NCBI GenBank assembly: GCA_024699645.1
Contig: JAILPE010000064.1
Coordinates: 1 to 37,328 of the forward strand
From: Lachnospiraceae bacterium
GTDB lineage: Bacteria > Bacillota > Clostridia > Lachnospirales > Lachnospiraceae
Length of the DNA stretch: 37,328 nt
Direction of reading: 5' to 3'
Part shown: positions 7,690-15,709 of the stretch, one piece after another
How the letters are laid out: the number at the start of each line of letters is the position of its first letter
How positions within the stretch are numbered: position 1 is the first letter of the stretch
Notes under the pieces: generated by a model
Seen by the model: the letters and a program-made list of their open reading frames with translations, nothing else
Databases searched by the model: none
What the model was told of the DNA's origin: nothing
Made by a program: the position numbers and the translations under genes

Positions 7690-9585
7690 GTGTATAACAT
7701 TCAGATCCAGACCAGCTCATTACTGGTCATTGTCGCTATAATGGTCTTCTTTTTCTTTAGTAAAAAGATCGGTCTGTTCACCGAAAGGGTCTTTCTGAGG
7801 ATCCTGGTCGGTGCTTTTGTCTGCCTTCTTTTGGATATCATTTCCGTAATTTTCATTTGCAACGATGACACCCTTTCCCATATAAGCGTCGAGATCTCAT
7901 GCAAGCTCTACCTCGCGTCGATCATATGCATGGCATTTGCGGCACTTGATTATATCCTTACTGAGCTCCTTCCCGAGAAAACCTACCATAAAGCCATTGC
8001 GATATTCTTCACGATCATTCCCATCGAATCGATCATTGTTTTCATCGCGCCCATTTCCTGGTATCACAACGGCAGGACCGTATACAGCATGGGGACAGCC
8101 ACAACCCTGACGTACGTATTTGCCTTCATGTTCATAATAACGACGGTATATCTGCTCATCTCAAAGCGTGAAAAGCTCAACAAGCGGCGTTTTATCGCCA
8201 CGACTTCATGGATGATCCTGTGGTTTACAACCGCGCTTGTTCAGTTCTTCAAGGCCGACCTTCTCATTGTGGGTTTTTCGATAATGCTCGGAGTCCTTAT
8301 TCTGTTCTTCCTGCTTGAGAACCCCGCTTCACTCCACGATAGGCGTGTAGGTTGCTTTAATTCCCACGCTCTTTTGCTTTTCCTTGATCAGGTATTTGAG
8401 CGCTCCGAAAATTACAGTGTTACTTCGTTTTTCTTCGAGGATGCGGGTGCCGACGACTGTCTCGGAACCTCTACAAGTATCATGATGAACACGGCGTCTT
8501 ACCTTCGCCGATATAAAAACGTTACCGTATACAAAAACTTCGAAAACGAACTTGTGATGCTTTGCCGAACGAAAGACATCGCCGAGAAGGTTGTAACGGA
8601 GTATCGCGATTATTACCGATTAAATCTCGCGCGTATAGCCAAAGAGCGCTCACGCACGAAAGCCAGAGTTTCGGTTGTTACTCTTCCGGACTGTACGCTC
8701 GTCAAAAACTCTGATACTCTCTTTTCACTGCTCCGCATGACGAGAGATTCCTCTTCGTCATCCGCAAGTCTTGTCATCCTTAACGTGGATAACGACAGTC
8801 TCAACAAATATTTCCGTTTTCACGAGATCTCGGCCGAGATCCGAAGCGCACTTGACGAAGACAGGCTCGAGGTTTTCTACCAGCCTATATATTCTACTCA
8901 AAAAAATCGCTATGTTTCCTGTGAAGCGCTTGCCCGTATAAGACGTGCCGACGGAACGCTTATATCTCCCGGCGAGTTCATCCCGGTTGCGGAAGAGACC
9001 GGTCTTATCATCAAGATCGGCGACCGTGTGCTTGAAAAAGTATGTTCTCTCCTCGCCAACAATAAAAATATCACAGATGCCCTCGACTATGTTGAGGTCA
9101 ATCTTTCGGTGGCTCAGTTTAAGCAGACGGATCTTTTCGACAAGTTCGTTGAAATAACTTCCCGCTACGGTGTCAATCCCTCAAAGATCAACCTCGAGAT
9201 CACCGAAACTGCTTCAATCGATACAAAGAATACGCTGCTCGATACGATGAAACGATTCCTCGATCACGGAGTATCGTTTTCACTCGATGATTTCGGAAAA
9301 GGCCAGTCAAATCTCATGTACGTCGTTGAAATGCCCGTTTCGATAATCAAGCTCGACATGGACATGATCAAAGCCTACTTCATTGAGAACAAAGCCAAAC
9401 ATGTCGTATCCACCACGGTCAAGATGGCTCACGACCTCGGTCTTCATGTTGTGGCCGAAGGTATCGAAAGCGAAGAGGAATTAAGCTCTATGCGCTCTGA
9501 AAACATTGATTTCATTCAGGGTTATTACTTCTCGCGTCCCGTTCCGAGCGACGATTTCATTTCCATGATCTCTCAGGAGAACTGA
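7690..9585 (+). CDS. Membrane EAL-domain cyclic-di-GMP phosphodiesterase with degenerate GGDEF
   Basis: This protein would hydrolyse c-di-GMP at the cytoplasmic face of the membrane. The 631 residues begin with seven hydrophobic segments (about 11-24, 35-56, 73-90, 103-123, 137-157, 168-187, 191-209), a sensor-like 7TM region. A divergent domain follows at about 215-370 in the usual GGDEF place, but without a GGDEF motif. An EAL domain fills about 380-625. Catalytic positions look intact: E412 (CEALARI), N471, E503 (NLEITET), D533-D534 (SLDDFG), K554, E590 (VVAEGIE) and Q610 (QGYYFSRP). Activity is therefore expected to be phosphodiesterase only. The start is GTG after AAAGGCGG. It stands directly before the flagellar cluster, consistent with a role in the motile/sessile switch (inference). 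Its stop codon lies in the first copy of a 46-bp tandem repeat. Confidence 0.9.
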   Translation: MYNIQIQTSSLLVIVAIMVFFFFSKKIGLFTERVFLRILVGAFVCLLLDIISVIFICNDDTLSHISVEISCKLYLASIICMAFAALDYILTELLPEKTYHKAIAIFFTIIPIESIIVFIAPISWYHNGRTVYSMGTATTLTYVFAFMFIITTVYLLISKREKLNKRRFIATTSWMILWFTTALVQFFKADLLIVGFSIMLGVLILFFLLENPASLHDRRVGCFNSHALLLFLDQVFERSENYSVTSFFFEDAGADDCLGTSTSIMMNTASYLRRYKNVTVYKNFENELVMLCRTKDIAEKVVTEYRDYYRLNLARIAKERSRTKARVSVVTLPDCTLVKNSDTLFSLLRMTRDSSSSSASLVILNVDNDSLNKYFRFHEISAEIRSALDEDRLEVFYQPIYSTQKNRYVSCEALARIRRADGTLISPGEFIPVAEETGLIIKIGDRVLEKVCSLLANNKNITDALDYVEVNLSVAQFKQTDLFDKFVEITSRYGVNPSKINLEITETASIDTKNTLLDTMKRFLDHGVSFSLDDFGKGQSNLMYVVEMPVSIIKLDMDMIKAYFIENKAKHVVSTTVKMAHDLGLHVVAEGIESEEELSSMRSENIDFIQGYYFSRPVPSDDFISMISQEN

Positions 9586-9684
9586 TCACTGCGGACTTCA
9601 TGTTCATTCGCCCGCCTCTCAGCAGAACCGGTCACTGCGGACTTCATGTTCATTCGCCCGCCTCTCAGCAGAACCGGTCACTGC
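9571..9684 (+). repeat. 46-bp tandem repeat spanning the EAL gene stop codon
   Basis: There are two full copies (9571-9616 and 9617-9662) and a 22-base partial third (9663-9684). The first copy holds the last codons and TGA stop of the EAL gene. In the second copy the equivalent triplet has changed, so it is no longer a stop. The first two copies differ only at a few bases near the stop, so the duplication is recent or maintained. Confidence 0.9.
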
Positions 9685-9720
9685 ATTCAAACTTCATCGT
9701 AAACTTCTGTCTTATATTGT

Positions 9721-9747
9721 TAAGTTTTTGACCATTTATTCCGATAA
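9721..9747 (+). promoter_or_regulatory. Sigma-28 (FliA/SigD) type promoter of the flagellar cluster
   Basis: TAAGTTTT (9721-9728), an 11-base spacer and TCCGATAA (9740-9747) match the flagellar sigma-28 consensus TAAAGTTT-N11-GCCGATAA at 14 of 16 positions. It would start transcription near 9755, about 165 bases before the first flagellar gene. It is the only convincing promoter seen between here and the terminator at 15581. Confidence 0.7.
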
Positions 9748-9754
9748 TAATAGT

Positions 9755-9919
9755 ACACGGATCACACAGAAACAAAAGTGTAACCCAATTATCCATAATT
9801 AGGCACGGATGCCGAAGGAACCATCATCTCCGCGATGCGGGTCAGAAGGAGCTGACTCATTGTCCGGGGTATAATTGCAGCGTCGGACAAAAGATGTTCG
9901 GCAGGAGGACGTGCCTATT
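9755..9919 (+). promoter_or_regulatory. Long structured 5' leader of the flagellar transcript
   Basis: About 165 untranslated bases contain three short consecutive hairpins: CCGC/GCGG (near 9831-9839), GTCAG/CTGAC (near 9841-9855) and GTCCG/CGGAC (near 9862-9887). I could not match it to a c-di-GMP riboswitch of class I or II, although such an element would be plausible here. Its function is unknown. Confidence 0.3.
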
Positions 9920-12900
9920 ATGAGGATCAATCAGGATAATATCATCAATAATTCTCCCGATGTATCTTTCCTTCTTGTGCAGGAAGAGGATTCCTTTTCC
10001 GGCCTTATGGACGGCGACATCATTACGGGCACGATCGCTCAAAACGGAGCCTCTCCTTTGATCCGCTTTGACCAACTTGCAAAAGAGATCCCCGCCGATC
10101 CGGAAAACTACAGATATTCCGCAATTGGCGAAAAACACGCTTTTCGCGTTGAGAAAACCGGTAATAAAGTAACTCTCAAAGATATCGGCATCTTTAAAGA
10201 AAACGAAGCTTTAACGGCTCCCGCGATGACAGATCCCAGAGATTCCTCTCTTCTGCGCATGACTCATGATTTCCGTGAGACCATGAACGACATCGAATCG
10301 GAAGAGACCAAAGCTGCCTCCGACATAAACGAAGAGGATGCGGCAAATATCATAAGCGAGGGCTTTGACATTGAAGATTTCAAAGCAGAACGACTTGTTC
10401 GCGCACTCGAAAGGATACACACAGGACGTGAATCCAAAAAAGAAGATATAACAAATCAGATAAACGCTCTTAAAGAAGAAAAAAGAATGATAAAGAAGCA
10501 GTCGGCGCGCACTGTAGCCGATCGCTACGACAGTACTCTCCAAATGGCCGACAGGCTCTTCGGAGATACAGTTTCCACTTCCGACTTATATACCTCTCAT
10601 GTTTCGAATACCTCCCCTTCTGCCGCAGCTGCTTCCGGGACACATCCCCTTGTTCCGGAAGACGGTAAGGCAGTTTCCAAGGAGTCCCTAACGAAACCAG
10701 TCGAAGAAAATCCCTCCATTTTATATACCTCCCCTACTACCCCTTCCGACTCCGGGACATCCCCCATTGTCCCGGAAGACGGCAAGGACGTATTAACGAC
10801 GCCCGTTACCACGGACGGCACGGAAGCAGCATCGACGCCCGTTACCACGGACGGCACGGAAGCAGCATCGATGCCCGTTACCACGGACGGCACGGAATCA
10901 TCTTCGACGCCTATATCGGCGCTTGACGAGAATAGTCCCAACCCCACAGACACATATAAGCAGATCGGTACTTCTGCTGTCGATAACAAAAATATACCGG
11001 AAGATCTTCCGTCTCCCGTAACGTCAACCTGGCGCGAGATAACCTTCAGGATCCATATCGAAGAGCAGCGCCTCCGTATGGCAGGTTTTTCAAGCAAAGC
11101 CGCAAACAGCCTCGGAACCGGATCAGACATCTTATCTATCGAAAACACCGTGAAAAACCTCCGCGATCAGCTCCGTACATTCATGGAGGATCTTTCGCGT
11201 GAGTGGGATATCGATGCAGGCTACACAAGTTCATTCTTCACTCACGAAGAAACATCCCTTATCGCAGTCGATACCCTTGTAACAGCCGCCGATATTTCCG
11301 ATGCTCCCGTGTCATTCTATCGTTCGGCAACCCGACTCGGCACCTCCGTAACATTTGAGTCTCTCGGAGACAGCGTTTCGGCCGAGGAAACGGTATCAAC
11401 GACATCGGCAGTAACATTAAGCGTTATCGCTTCTTACGACAGAGGCGCAACAGAGATCCGCAGCGACCTCGGAGATTCGCTCAAGAAGGCTTTCGACCAT
11501 ATCGACGAAGTCCTCACAGAGAACAACCTTCCCGTTACCGACGCCAACAAGCGCGCCGTCCGGATTCTTGCATCGGCGAACCTCCCGGTTACGGAAGAAT
11601 CGATCAACGAAGTAAAATACTATGACGCAAAGGTTATGAGCGTTGTGGATCGTATGACACCCGCCGCTGTTCTTTCACTTATAAAGAGAGGCATTAATCC
11701 TCTTAAGGAAAGCATCGATTCACTTGAAGAGCTTCTCGACGAAGCGCCCGAAAAGTCTCCTCTTTCCCGCGAAGAACAGATCAGCACTTTTCTCGTTAAT
11801 CTTGATGAAAAGGGCGATATAAGCGAGGCTGAACGAACCGCCTATATAAACATTTACAGACTCCTTTACACGATAAGCCGCGACGACTATGCAGCGATCG
11901 CTACGGTCCTTGCGGACGGCCGGGAAATGAGCCTTAAGAACCTGCTTACCGCGCAACGTTCCCGCAGAGATTCGGGAATGGACGTAAAAATTGACGATAC
12001 TACTTCTGTAGTACAGAGTGATACGATCAATTCGATATCGGCAAATCTCGAAGCTGCATTCGCCTACAACAAACGCTTAACAAACGAGATCCTCTCCGAG
12101 ACCGATCCCGATGTCACCGACAGGGCACTTGCGGACAGCGTCCCGGACAACCGCTACGAGGAGCTCACTATTGAAGAAGTAGCTCTCAGAATACGCCGCG
12201 AAAAGGACGGCGACACAGCAGCTGATCCCGCCCGCGCAAGAGAACTGATACGTTTTTGCATGAGCAGCTCTCCGGAATACAGAAGATTCTTAAAAAAGAT
12301 AGGCCTCAAAGACAGTGTTAAAAACACGACGACACTTATCGAAGGTCTGAACGGTGATACACTTGGTATCCCTGCAGGAAGCGTTTCCTCACTCACCGAT
12401 GCGATGGAAGGAAAAGAAACACTTGACGCATATGCGTCAGAGCTTCTCACCTCGGCCGAGGAAGCAGCAAAAGACAGTATTTTCCCCGCAGAACAAACCA
12501 ACGCAGAGTCTCCCACCGGTGTCCTGTCAGCCCTCTCGCGTTACGATCTCCTTAGAGATCTGACAAAGAAGGAACACTACCGTTTCACTCTCGACAACGG
12601 CACGGGCAGCAACATAAACCTTACCTTTATTCACGACAGAACAAATGCCGGTACGGTAAACATACAAATATCGGACGAAACGCTTATGACATCAGCTTCA
12701 CTGACCGTTCGAAACACCCCGCAAAACAACGAAACGCGCGCGGTCATTTACGGAAGCATCACATGCGAGAGCATTGAAGAGACCCGTTCAGCCGAAGGAT
12801 TGTTGAGAATATACAACGGGCAAATGAGACAAAAGGGCATCGATGCCGGCGGCATCACGATCCGCTCGGGAGGTCTCGGGATCCTTCAAACACTCTCCGA

Positions 12901-13030
12901 TCTGACAGGGATCATCCCCACAGATTACAGTCCTCCCGAAACAACGGGAAGTCCGGTTTCCTCGGAAACACTCTACGACGCAGCCAAAAGCTTCGTAGAA
13001 ATATGGACCTCCGCCCGCCACAAAAGTTAA
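9920..13030 (+). CDS. Large uncharacterised protein heading the flagellin cluster
   Basis: A 1036-residue soluble-looking protein without a signal peptide or membrane segment. I do not recognise its family with certainty; it may belong to one of the DUF families found beside flagellin in Lachnospiraceae. Visible parts are a short N-terminal region; a charged helical stretch at about 150-210; a Pro/Ser/Thr-rich linker at about 230-350 with two SGT-P-VPEDGK units and three 12-residue PVTTDGTE units; a long acidic helical middle; and a C-terminal domain at about 860-1000 with beta-rich and then helical character ending in QKGIDAGGITIRSGG. That end recalls, but is not proven to be, the FliK hook-length C-terminal domain. 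The ATG at 9920 follows AGGAGG at a slightly long distance of 11 bases. Sigma-28 control and its place before fliC suggest a late flagellar product. Confidence 0.6.
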   Translation: MRINQDNIINNSPDVSFLLVQEEDSFSGLMDGDIITGTIAQNGASPLIRFDQLAKEIPADPENYRYSAIGEKHAFRVEKTGNKVTLKDIGIFKENEALTAPAMTDPRDSSLLRMTHDFRETMNDIESEETKAASDINEEDAANIISEGFDIEDFKAERLVRALERIHTGRESKKEDITNQINALKEEKRMIKKQSARTVADRYDSTLQMADRLFGDTVSTSDLYTSHVSNTSPSAAAASGTHPLVPEDGKAVSKESLTKPVEENPSILYTSPTTPSDSGTSPIVPEDGKDVLTTPVTTDGTEAASTPVTTDGTEAASMPVTTDGTESSSTPISALDENSPNPTDTYKQIGTSAVDNKNIPEDLPSPVTSTWREITFRIHIEEQRLRMAGFSSKAANSLGTGSDILSIENTVKNLRDQLRTFMEDLSREWDIDAGYTSSFFTHEETSLIAVDTLVTAADISDAPVSFYRSATRLGTSVTFESLGDSVSAEETVSTTSAVTLSVIASYDRGATEIRSDLGDSLKKAFDHIDEVLTENNLPVTDANKRAVRILASANLPVTEESINEVKYYDAKVMSVVDRMTPAAVLSLIKRGINPLKESIDSLEELLDEAPEKSPLSREEQISTFLVNLDEKGDISEAERTAYINIYRLLYTISRDDYAAIATVLADGREMSLKNLLTAQRSRRDSGMDVKIDDTTSVVQSDTINSISANLEAAFAYNKRLTNEILSETDPDVTDRALADSVPDNRYEELTIEEVALRIRREKDGDTAADPARARELIRFCMSSSPEYRRFLKKIGLKDSVKNTTTLIEGLNGDTLGIPAGSVSSLTDAMEGKETLDAYASELLTSAEEAAKDSIFPAEQTNAESPTGVLSALSRYDLLRDLTKKEHYRFTLDNGTGSNINLTFIHDRTNAGTVNIQISDETLMTSASLTVRNTPQNNETRAVIYGSITCESIEETRSAEGLLRIYNGQMRQKGIDAGGITIRSGGLGILQTLSDLTGIIPTDYSPPETTGSPVSSETLYDAAKSFVEIWTSARHKS
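10802..10909 (+). repeat. Three 36-bp in-frame tandem repeats in the linker
   Basis: Three copies with a 36-base period start at 10802, 10838 and 10874 and encode PVTTDGTEAAST-like units. The first two are identical in DNA sequence apart from the final codon, so copy number may vary between strains. Confidence 0.9.
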
Positions 13031-13044
13031 TGATACAATGGAAG

Positions 13045-13134
13045 AACTGAGAACCATCCGTTTTTAGATGCAACATAATGAAAAAATAAAACTGAGAACC
13101 ATCCGTTTTTAACGCAAACATAACAGGAAACAAA
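13045..13134 (+). repeat. Degenerate 45-bp direct repeat before the flagellin gene
   Basis: The same 22 bases occur at 13045-13066 and 13090-13111, and the following about 23 bases of each copy are related but diverged. Together they fill most of the 118-base gap between the 1036-residue protein gene and flagellin. They carry no evident sigma-28 promoter or terminator. The second copy runs up to the flagellin ribosome site. Confidence 0.8.
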
Positions 13135-13148
13135 GAAAGGAAACGCAT

Positions 13149-14648
13149 ATGAGGATCAACCACAATATCTCGGCAATGCAGACAAACAACCAGCTCCGTA
13201 AAACAGGAAAAAATCTTGACACCGCTCTTGAAAGGCTTTCATCGGGTTACCGCATCAATCGTGCGGCCGATGACGCAGCCGGCATGGCAATCTCAAGAAA
13301 GATGAAAACACAGATAGAAGGACTCGAGAGAGCTTCCATGAACAGCAGTGACGGTATCAGCGTTATTCAGACCGCAGAAGGTGCATTAAACGAAGTAACC
13401 GCCATGCTCCAGCGTATGAGACAGCTCGCCGTTCAGGCAGCCAACGGTACCAACACAACAGAAGACCGCCTCTCGATCCAGCAGGAGCTCAATCAGCTCA
13501 CTGCTGAAGTAGCCCGCATCAGCGAAACCACAGAATTCAACACAAAGACTCTTCTTGACGGCAACCTTGACAACAACTCATATTCAAATATTCCCGGCCT
13601 CAACCTCATATATGCGTCGGATACCGTTCCGAGCGTCGAATACGGGATGACACTTACCCGTGACCCCAGACAGGCCGTCGTAGTCGCGGGAGAACCCACG
13701 ATCACCGAGATCGGCGAGGAAGAGGCAGGCTCGATCACCATAAACGGCTATTCCGTTTATCTGCGTGAAGGTCAGGATCTTGAGGATGCATTTGCGTCGA
13801 TCAGAAACTTATGTGATTCCATGAACATTAAGGCTTTCTTCGGAGACGAATCATCAATGGACGGAACTCCCGATACAGCCGGCTACGAAGAACTCGATAT
13901 CGGCGAGGGATCGCTCATATTCATGTCCCGCGCCTATGGCTCCTCACAGAAGATCTCCATCCAGTGTGACAATCCGGCTCTTGCCGAAGCATTCGGACTT
14001 TCAACAAATACCGTAACATCATACGGTGTTGACGCTATGGTTGAACTCGGCGACGGCTTTTCGCCCACAGCAACCGTTTCAGGCCGCGGAGACATTATCT
14101 ACATCAGAGACAGCAACAATTTTGAAATGCGCTACCAGATAGCTCCCGGAACGGTTGAGACCGAATTCACGGATGCTTCCGGTGACGGCAATACAGAGCA
14201 GTACTTTGCAGATGACGGAGACATCGAAGCGATCTCCACTCTTCTTTCTGCCGGTCCCATGTACCTTCAGGTCGGTGCGAACGAAGACCAGACAATGCAG
14301 GTAAGGATCCCCCGTACAGATCCCGTAACACTCGGTATCGCTTCCATAAATGTTTGTACCCAGGAAGGTGCCGAAGCGGCGATCACACTTTATGACAACG
14401 CCGTAAACGAGGTTTCCGCGATCCGCGCAAAGCTCGGCGCTTATCAGAACAGACTTGACCATACCATCACCAACCTTGAAGTAACCGGTCTCAACATGAC
14501 CGAATCAATGTCACGTATCGAAGACGTCGATATGGCCGAAGAGATGACCACATACACACAGCAGAGCGTTCTCGACCAGGCCGGCACGGCAATGCTCGCA
14601 CAGGCCAATCAACGTCCTCAGAATATCCTGTCACTCCTTAACGGTTGA
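13149..14648 (+). CDS. fliC: Flagellin
   Basis: Structural subunit of the flagellar filament, exported through the flagellar type III apparatus. The 499 residues have the conserved N-terminal D0/D1 region (about 1-140, starting MRINHNISAM and with LSSGYRINRAADDAAGMAIS) and the C-terminal D1/D0 region (about 400-499, ending in ANQRPQNILSLLNG). A variable, acidic surface domain of about 250 residues separates them and makes this flagellin larger than the minimal 270-residue forms of many Clostridia. The ribosome site AAAGGAAA is close to the ATG. Flanking genes (unknown protein, FliS) indicate a late flagellar unit. A direct repeat lies in its leader. Confidence 0.97.
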   Translation: MRINHNISAMQTNNQLRKTGKNLDTALERLSSGYRINRAADDAAGMAISRKMKTQIEGLERASMNSSDGISVIQTAEGALNEVTAMLQRMRQLAVQAANGTNTTEDRLSIQQELNQLTAEVARISETTEFNTKTLLDGNLDNNSYSNIPGLNLIYASDTVPSVEYGMTLTRDPRQAVVVAGEPTITEIGEEEAGSITINGYSVYLREGQDLEDAFASIRNLCDSMNIKAFFGDESSMDGTPDTAGYEELDIGEGSLIFMSRAYGSSQKISIQCDNPALAEAFGLSTNTVTSYGVDAMVELGDGFSPTATVSGRGDIIYIRDSNNFEMRYQIAPGTVETEFTDASGDGNTEQYFADDGDIEAISTLLSAGPMYLQVGANEDQTMQVRIPRTDPVTLGIASINVCTQEGAEAAITLYDNAVNEVSAIRAKLGAYQNRLDHTITNLEVTGLNMTESMSRIEDVDMAEEMTTYTQQSVLDQAGTAMLAQANQRPQNILSLLNG

Positions 14649-14799
14649 TAATGATCCGCCAAATTAACCGCAGCATTATAATCTGCTTCAATTCAAGAGG
14701 GCATCTTGATCTGCCGACAGCGAATCGGTTCAGCAAAGGCTGACACAGAGGGCACCGTTTCGCCGGTTGGCAAACACAAAAGCCCGGAAAGGGACAAAA
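14649..14799 (+). other. fliC-fliS intergenic leader with short hairpins
   Basis: The 151-base gap contains small stem-loops in series: CCGA/TCGG (near 14717-14731), TCAGC/GCTGA (near 14731-14744) and ACCG/CGGT (near 14754-14768). There is no T-tract and no clear promoter, so it is more likely a processed or translation-controlling spacer than a terminator. Confidence 0.3.
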
Positions 14800-15273
14800 A
14801 TGACACCGGAACAAAGCAAAGCTTATGCAAGACGGATCTCACAGGCTAACCGTACAGAGCTCACCGTGATCGTCTACGACATTACACTTACTCACCTGAG
14901 TGACTGCGTCAGTGCATTTGAGAGCGGCAATATCGAAGATTTCCGCCACAGCATCAAACTCGCACAGAGATTCCTGTGCGAACTGATGTCGACTCTTGAC
15001 CTCAAGATCCCGCTCGCAGTAAGTCTTCTGCGTCTCTACGAATACGCGCAGAAGATCATCGTTCACTGTGACATTGCCGGAACAACAGAAAACCTCGAGG
15101 TCGCAACAAGGATATTATCACGTCTTAAGGATTCCTTCTCACAAATATCCTCACAGGATACGGAAGGCCCGGTCATGGAGAATACAGAGCCGGTTTATGC
15201 CGGTCTTACGTACGGTAAGGGCAAACTCAATGAAACCGAAATCCCTTCCGGAAACAGAGGATATCTGGCATAG
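14800..15273 (+). CDS. fliS: Flagellar export chaperone FliS-like protein
   Basis: A cytoplasmic chaperone that binds the flagellin C terminus before export. The 157-residue product is mostly helical and shows the FliS pattern: AYARRISQANRTELTVIVYD near the N terminus, then helices containing KLAQRFLCELMSTLD and LLRLYEYAQKIIV, and a last helix ending in RLKDSF. A tail of about 35 residues (136-157 Gly/Pro-rich) extends beyond the usual fold. I chose the ATG at 14800, with GGAAAGGGA in front, over the upstream TTG. It follows flagellin directly, the classic arrangement. Sequence divergence leaves some uncertainty about exact binding properties. Confidence 0.85.
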   Translation: MTPEQSKAYARRISQANRTELTVIVYDITLTHLSDCVSAFESGNIEDFRHSIKLAQRFLCELMSTLDLKIPLAVSLLRLYEYAQKIIVHCDIAGTTENLEVATRILSRLKDSFSQISSQDTEGPVMENTEPVYAGLTYGKGKLNETEIPSGNRGYLA

Positions 15274-15299
15274 GCGTAAAAAATAAACAATGGCGTTTC

Positions 15300-15342
15300 C
15301 CGTTCAAAGAAGGACTTTGGTCCCAAACTCTTCTTCGAACGG
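15300..15342 (+). other. Nested hairpin between fliS and the DUF951 gene
   Basis: CCGTTC (15300-15305) pairs with GAACGG (15337-15342) and encloses a second stem, GGAC/GTCC (15312-15323). There is no T-run. It could be an mRNA processing or stability element. Confidence 0.35.
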
Positions 15343-15369
15343 CGACAACAGCACGGAAAGTCGGACAAT

Positions 15370-15567
15370 ATGGACATCAGAGTCGGAGACAGATTAAGAA
15401 TGAAAAAACCTCACCCATGCGGTTCATATACATGGGAGGTTCTCAGAACCGGAATAGACTTCCGTCTTAAATGCGAGGGATGTGCGCATGTGATAATGGT
15501 TCCACGTGTTAAAGCGGAGAAGAACATCAAGGAGATCATACGAACTTCCGAGGATCCCCGCTCATAA
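15370..15567 (+). CDS. DUF951 family small protein
   Basis: A 65-residue protein of the DUF951 family (B. subtilis YyzM type). Visible hallmarks are MKKPHPCGSYTWEVLRTG, then KCEGCAHVIMVPR and a basic end, EKNIKEI. The conserved Cys residues in HPCGS and CEGC suggest metal binding (inference). The molecular role is unknown in the family. It ends the flagellar-direction transcript just before a strong terminator, although its presence there need not mean a motility role, since the family occurs widely in non-motile Firmicutes. No strong ribosome site is seen: ACGGAAAG is 14 bases upstream. Confidence 0.85.
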   Translation: MDIRVGDRLRMKKPHPCGSYTWEVLRTGIDFRLKCEGCAHVIMVPRVKAEKNIKEIIRTSEDPRS

Positions 15568-15580
15568 CCCCAACCAAAAG

Positions 15581-15618
15581 AAGACCCGCGGCCCCCACGC
15601 CGCAGGTCTTTTATTATC
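15581..15618 (+). terminator. Terminator after the flagellar cluster
   Basis: The stem AAGACC-GCGGC (15581-15592) pairs with GCCGC-GGTCTT (15599-15610), with one C/A mismatch and a 6-base loop, and is followed by TTTATTAT. On the minus strand a weaker CTTTTGG tract follows, so it may also serve the convergent xylanase gene. Confidence 0.85.
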
Positions 15619-15630
15619 TCAATTTCACGG

Positions 15631-15709
15631 ATCAAGACTCTCCTGTGATCTCACTGTCGGGAATCAGTCTTTCCTGTGATCTCCCTGTCACGGATCAGTC
15701 TTTCTTTTC
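15631..15709 (-). repeat. 31-32-bp imperfect repeats spanning the xylanase stop codon
   Basis: Three related segments start at 15631, 15663 and 15694. The last contains the stop codon and final codons of the xylanase gene; the other two repeat that end into the 3' untranslated region. They share CCTGTGATCTC and ATCAGTCTTTC-like blocks. Confidence 0.75.

Noticed and set aside
9571-9684. CRISPR-like array
   Set aside because: The 46-bp copies are directly adjacent with no spacers, so this is a tandem duplication and not CRISPR.
9755-9919. c-di-GMP riboswitch before the flagellar cluster
   Set aside because: The context fits, but the conserved core sequences of class I and class II were not found; kept only as an unassigned structured leader.
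14079-14462. Minus-strand open frame opposite flagellin
   Set aside because: Antisense shadow of the flagellin variable domain, with no ribosome site or recognisable product.
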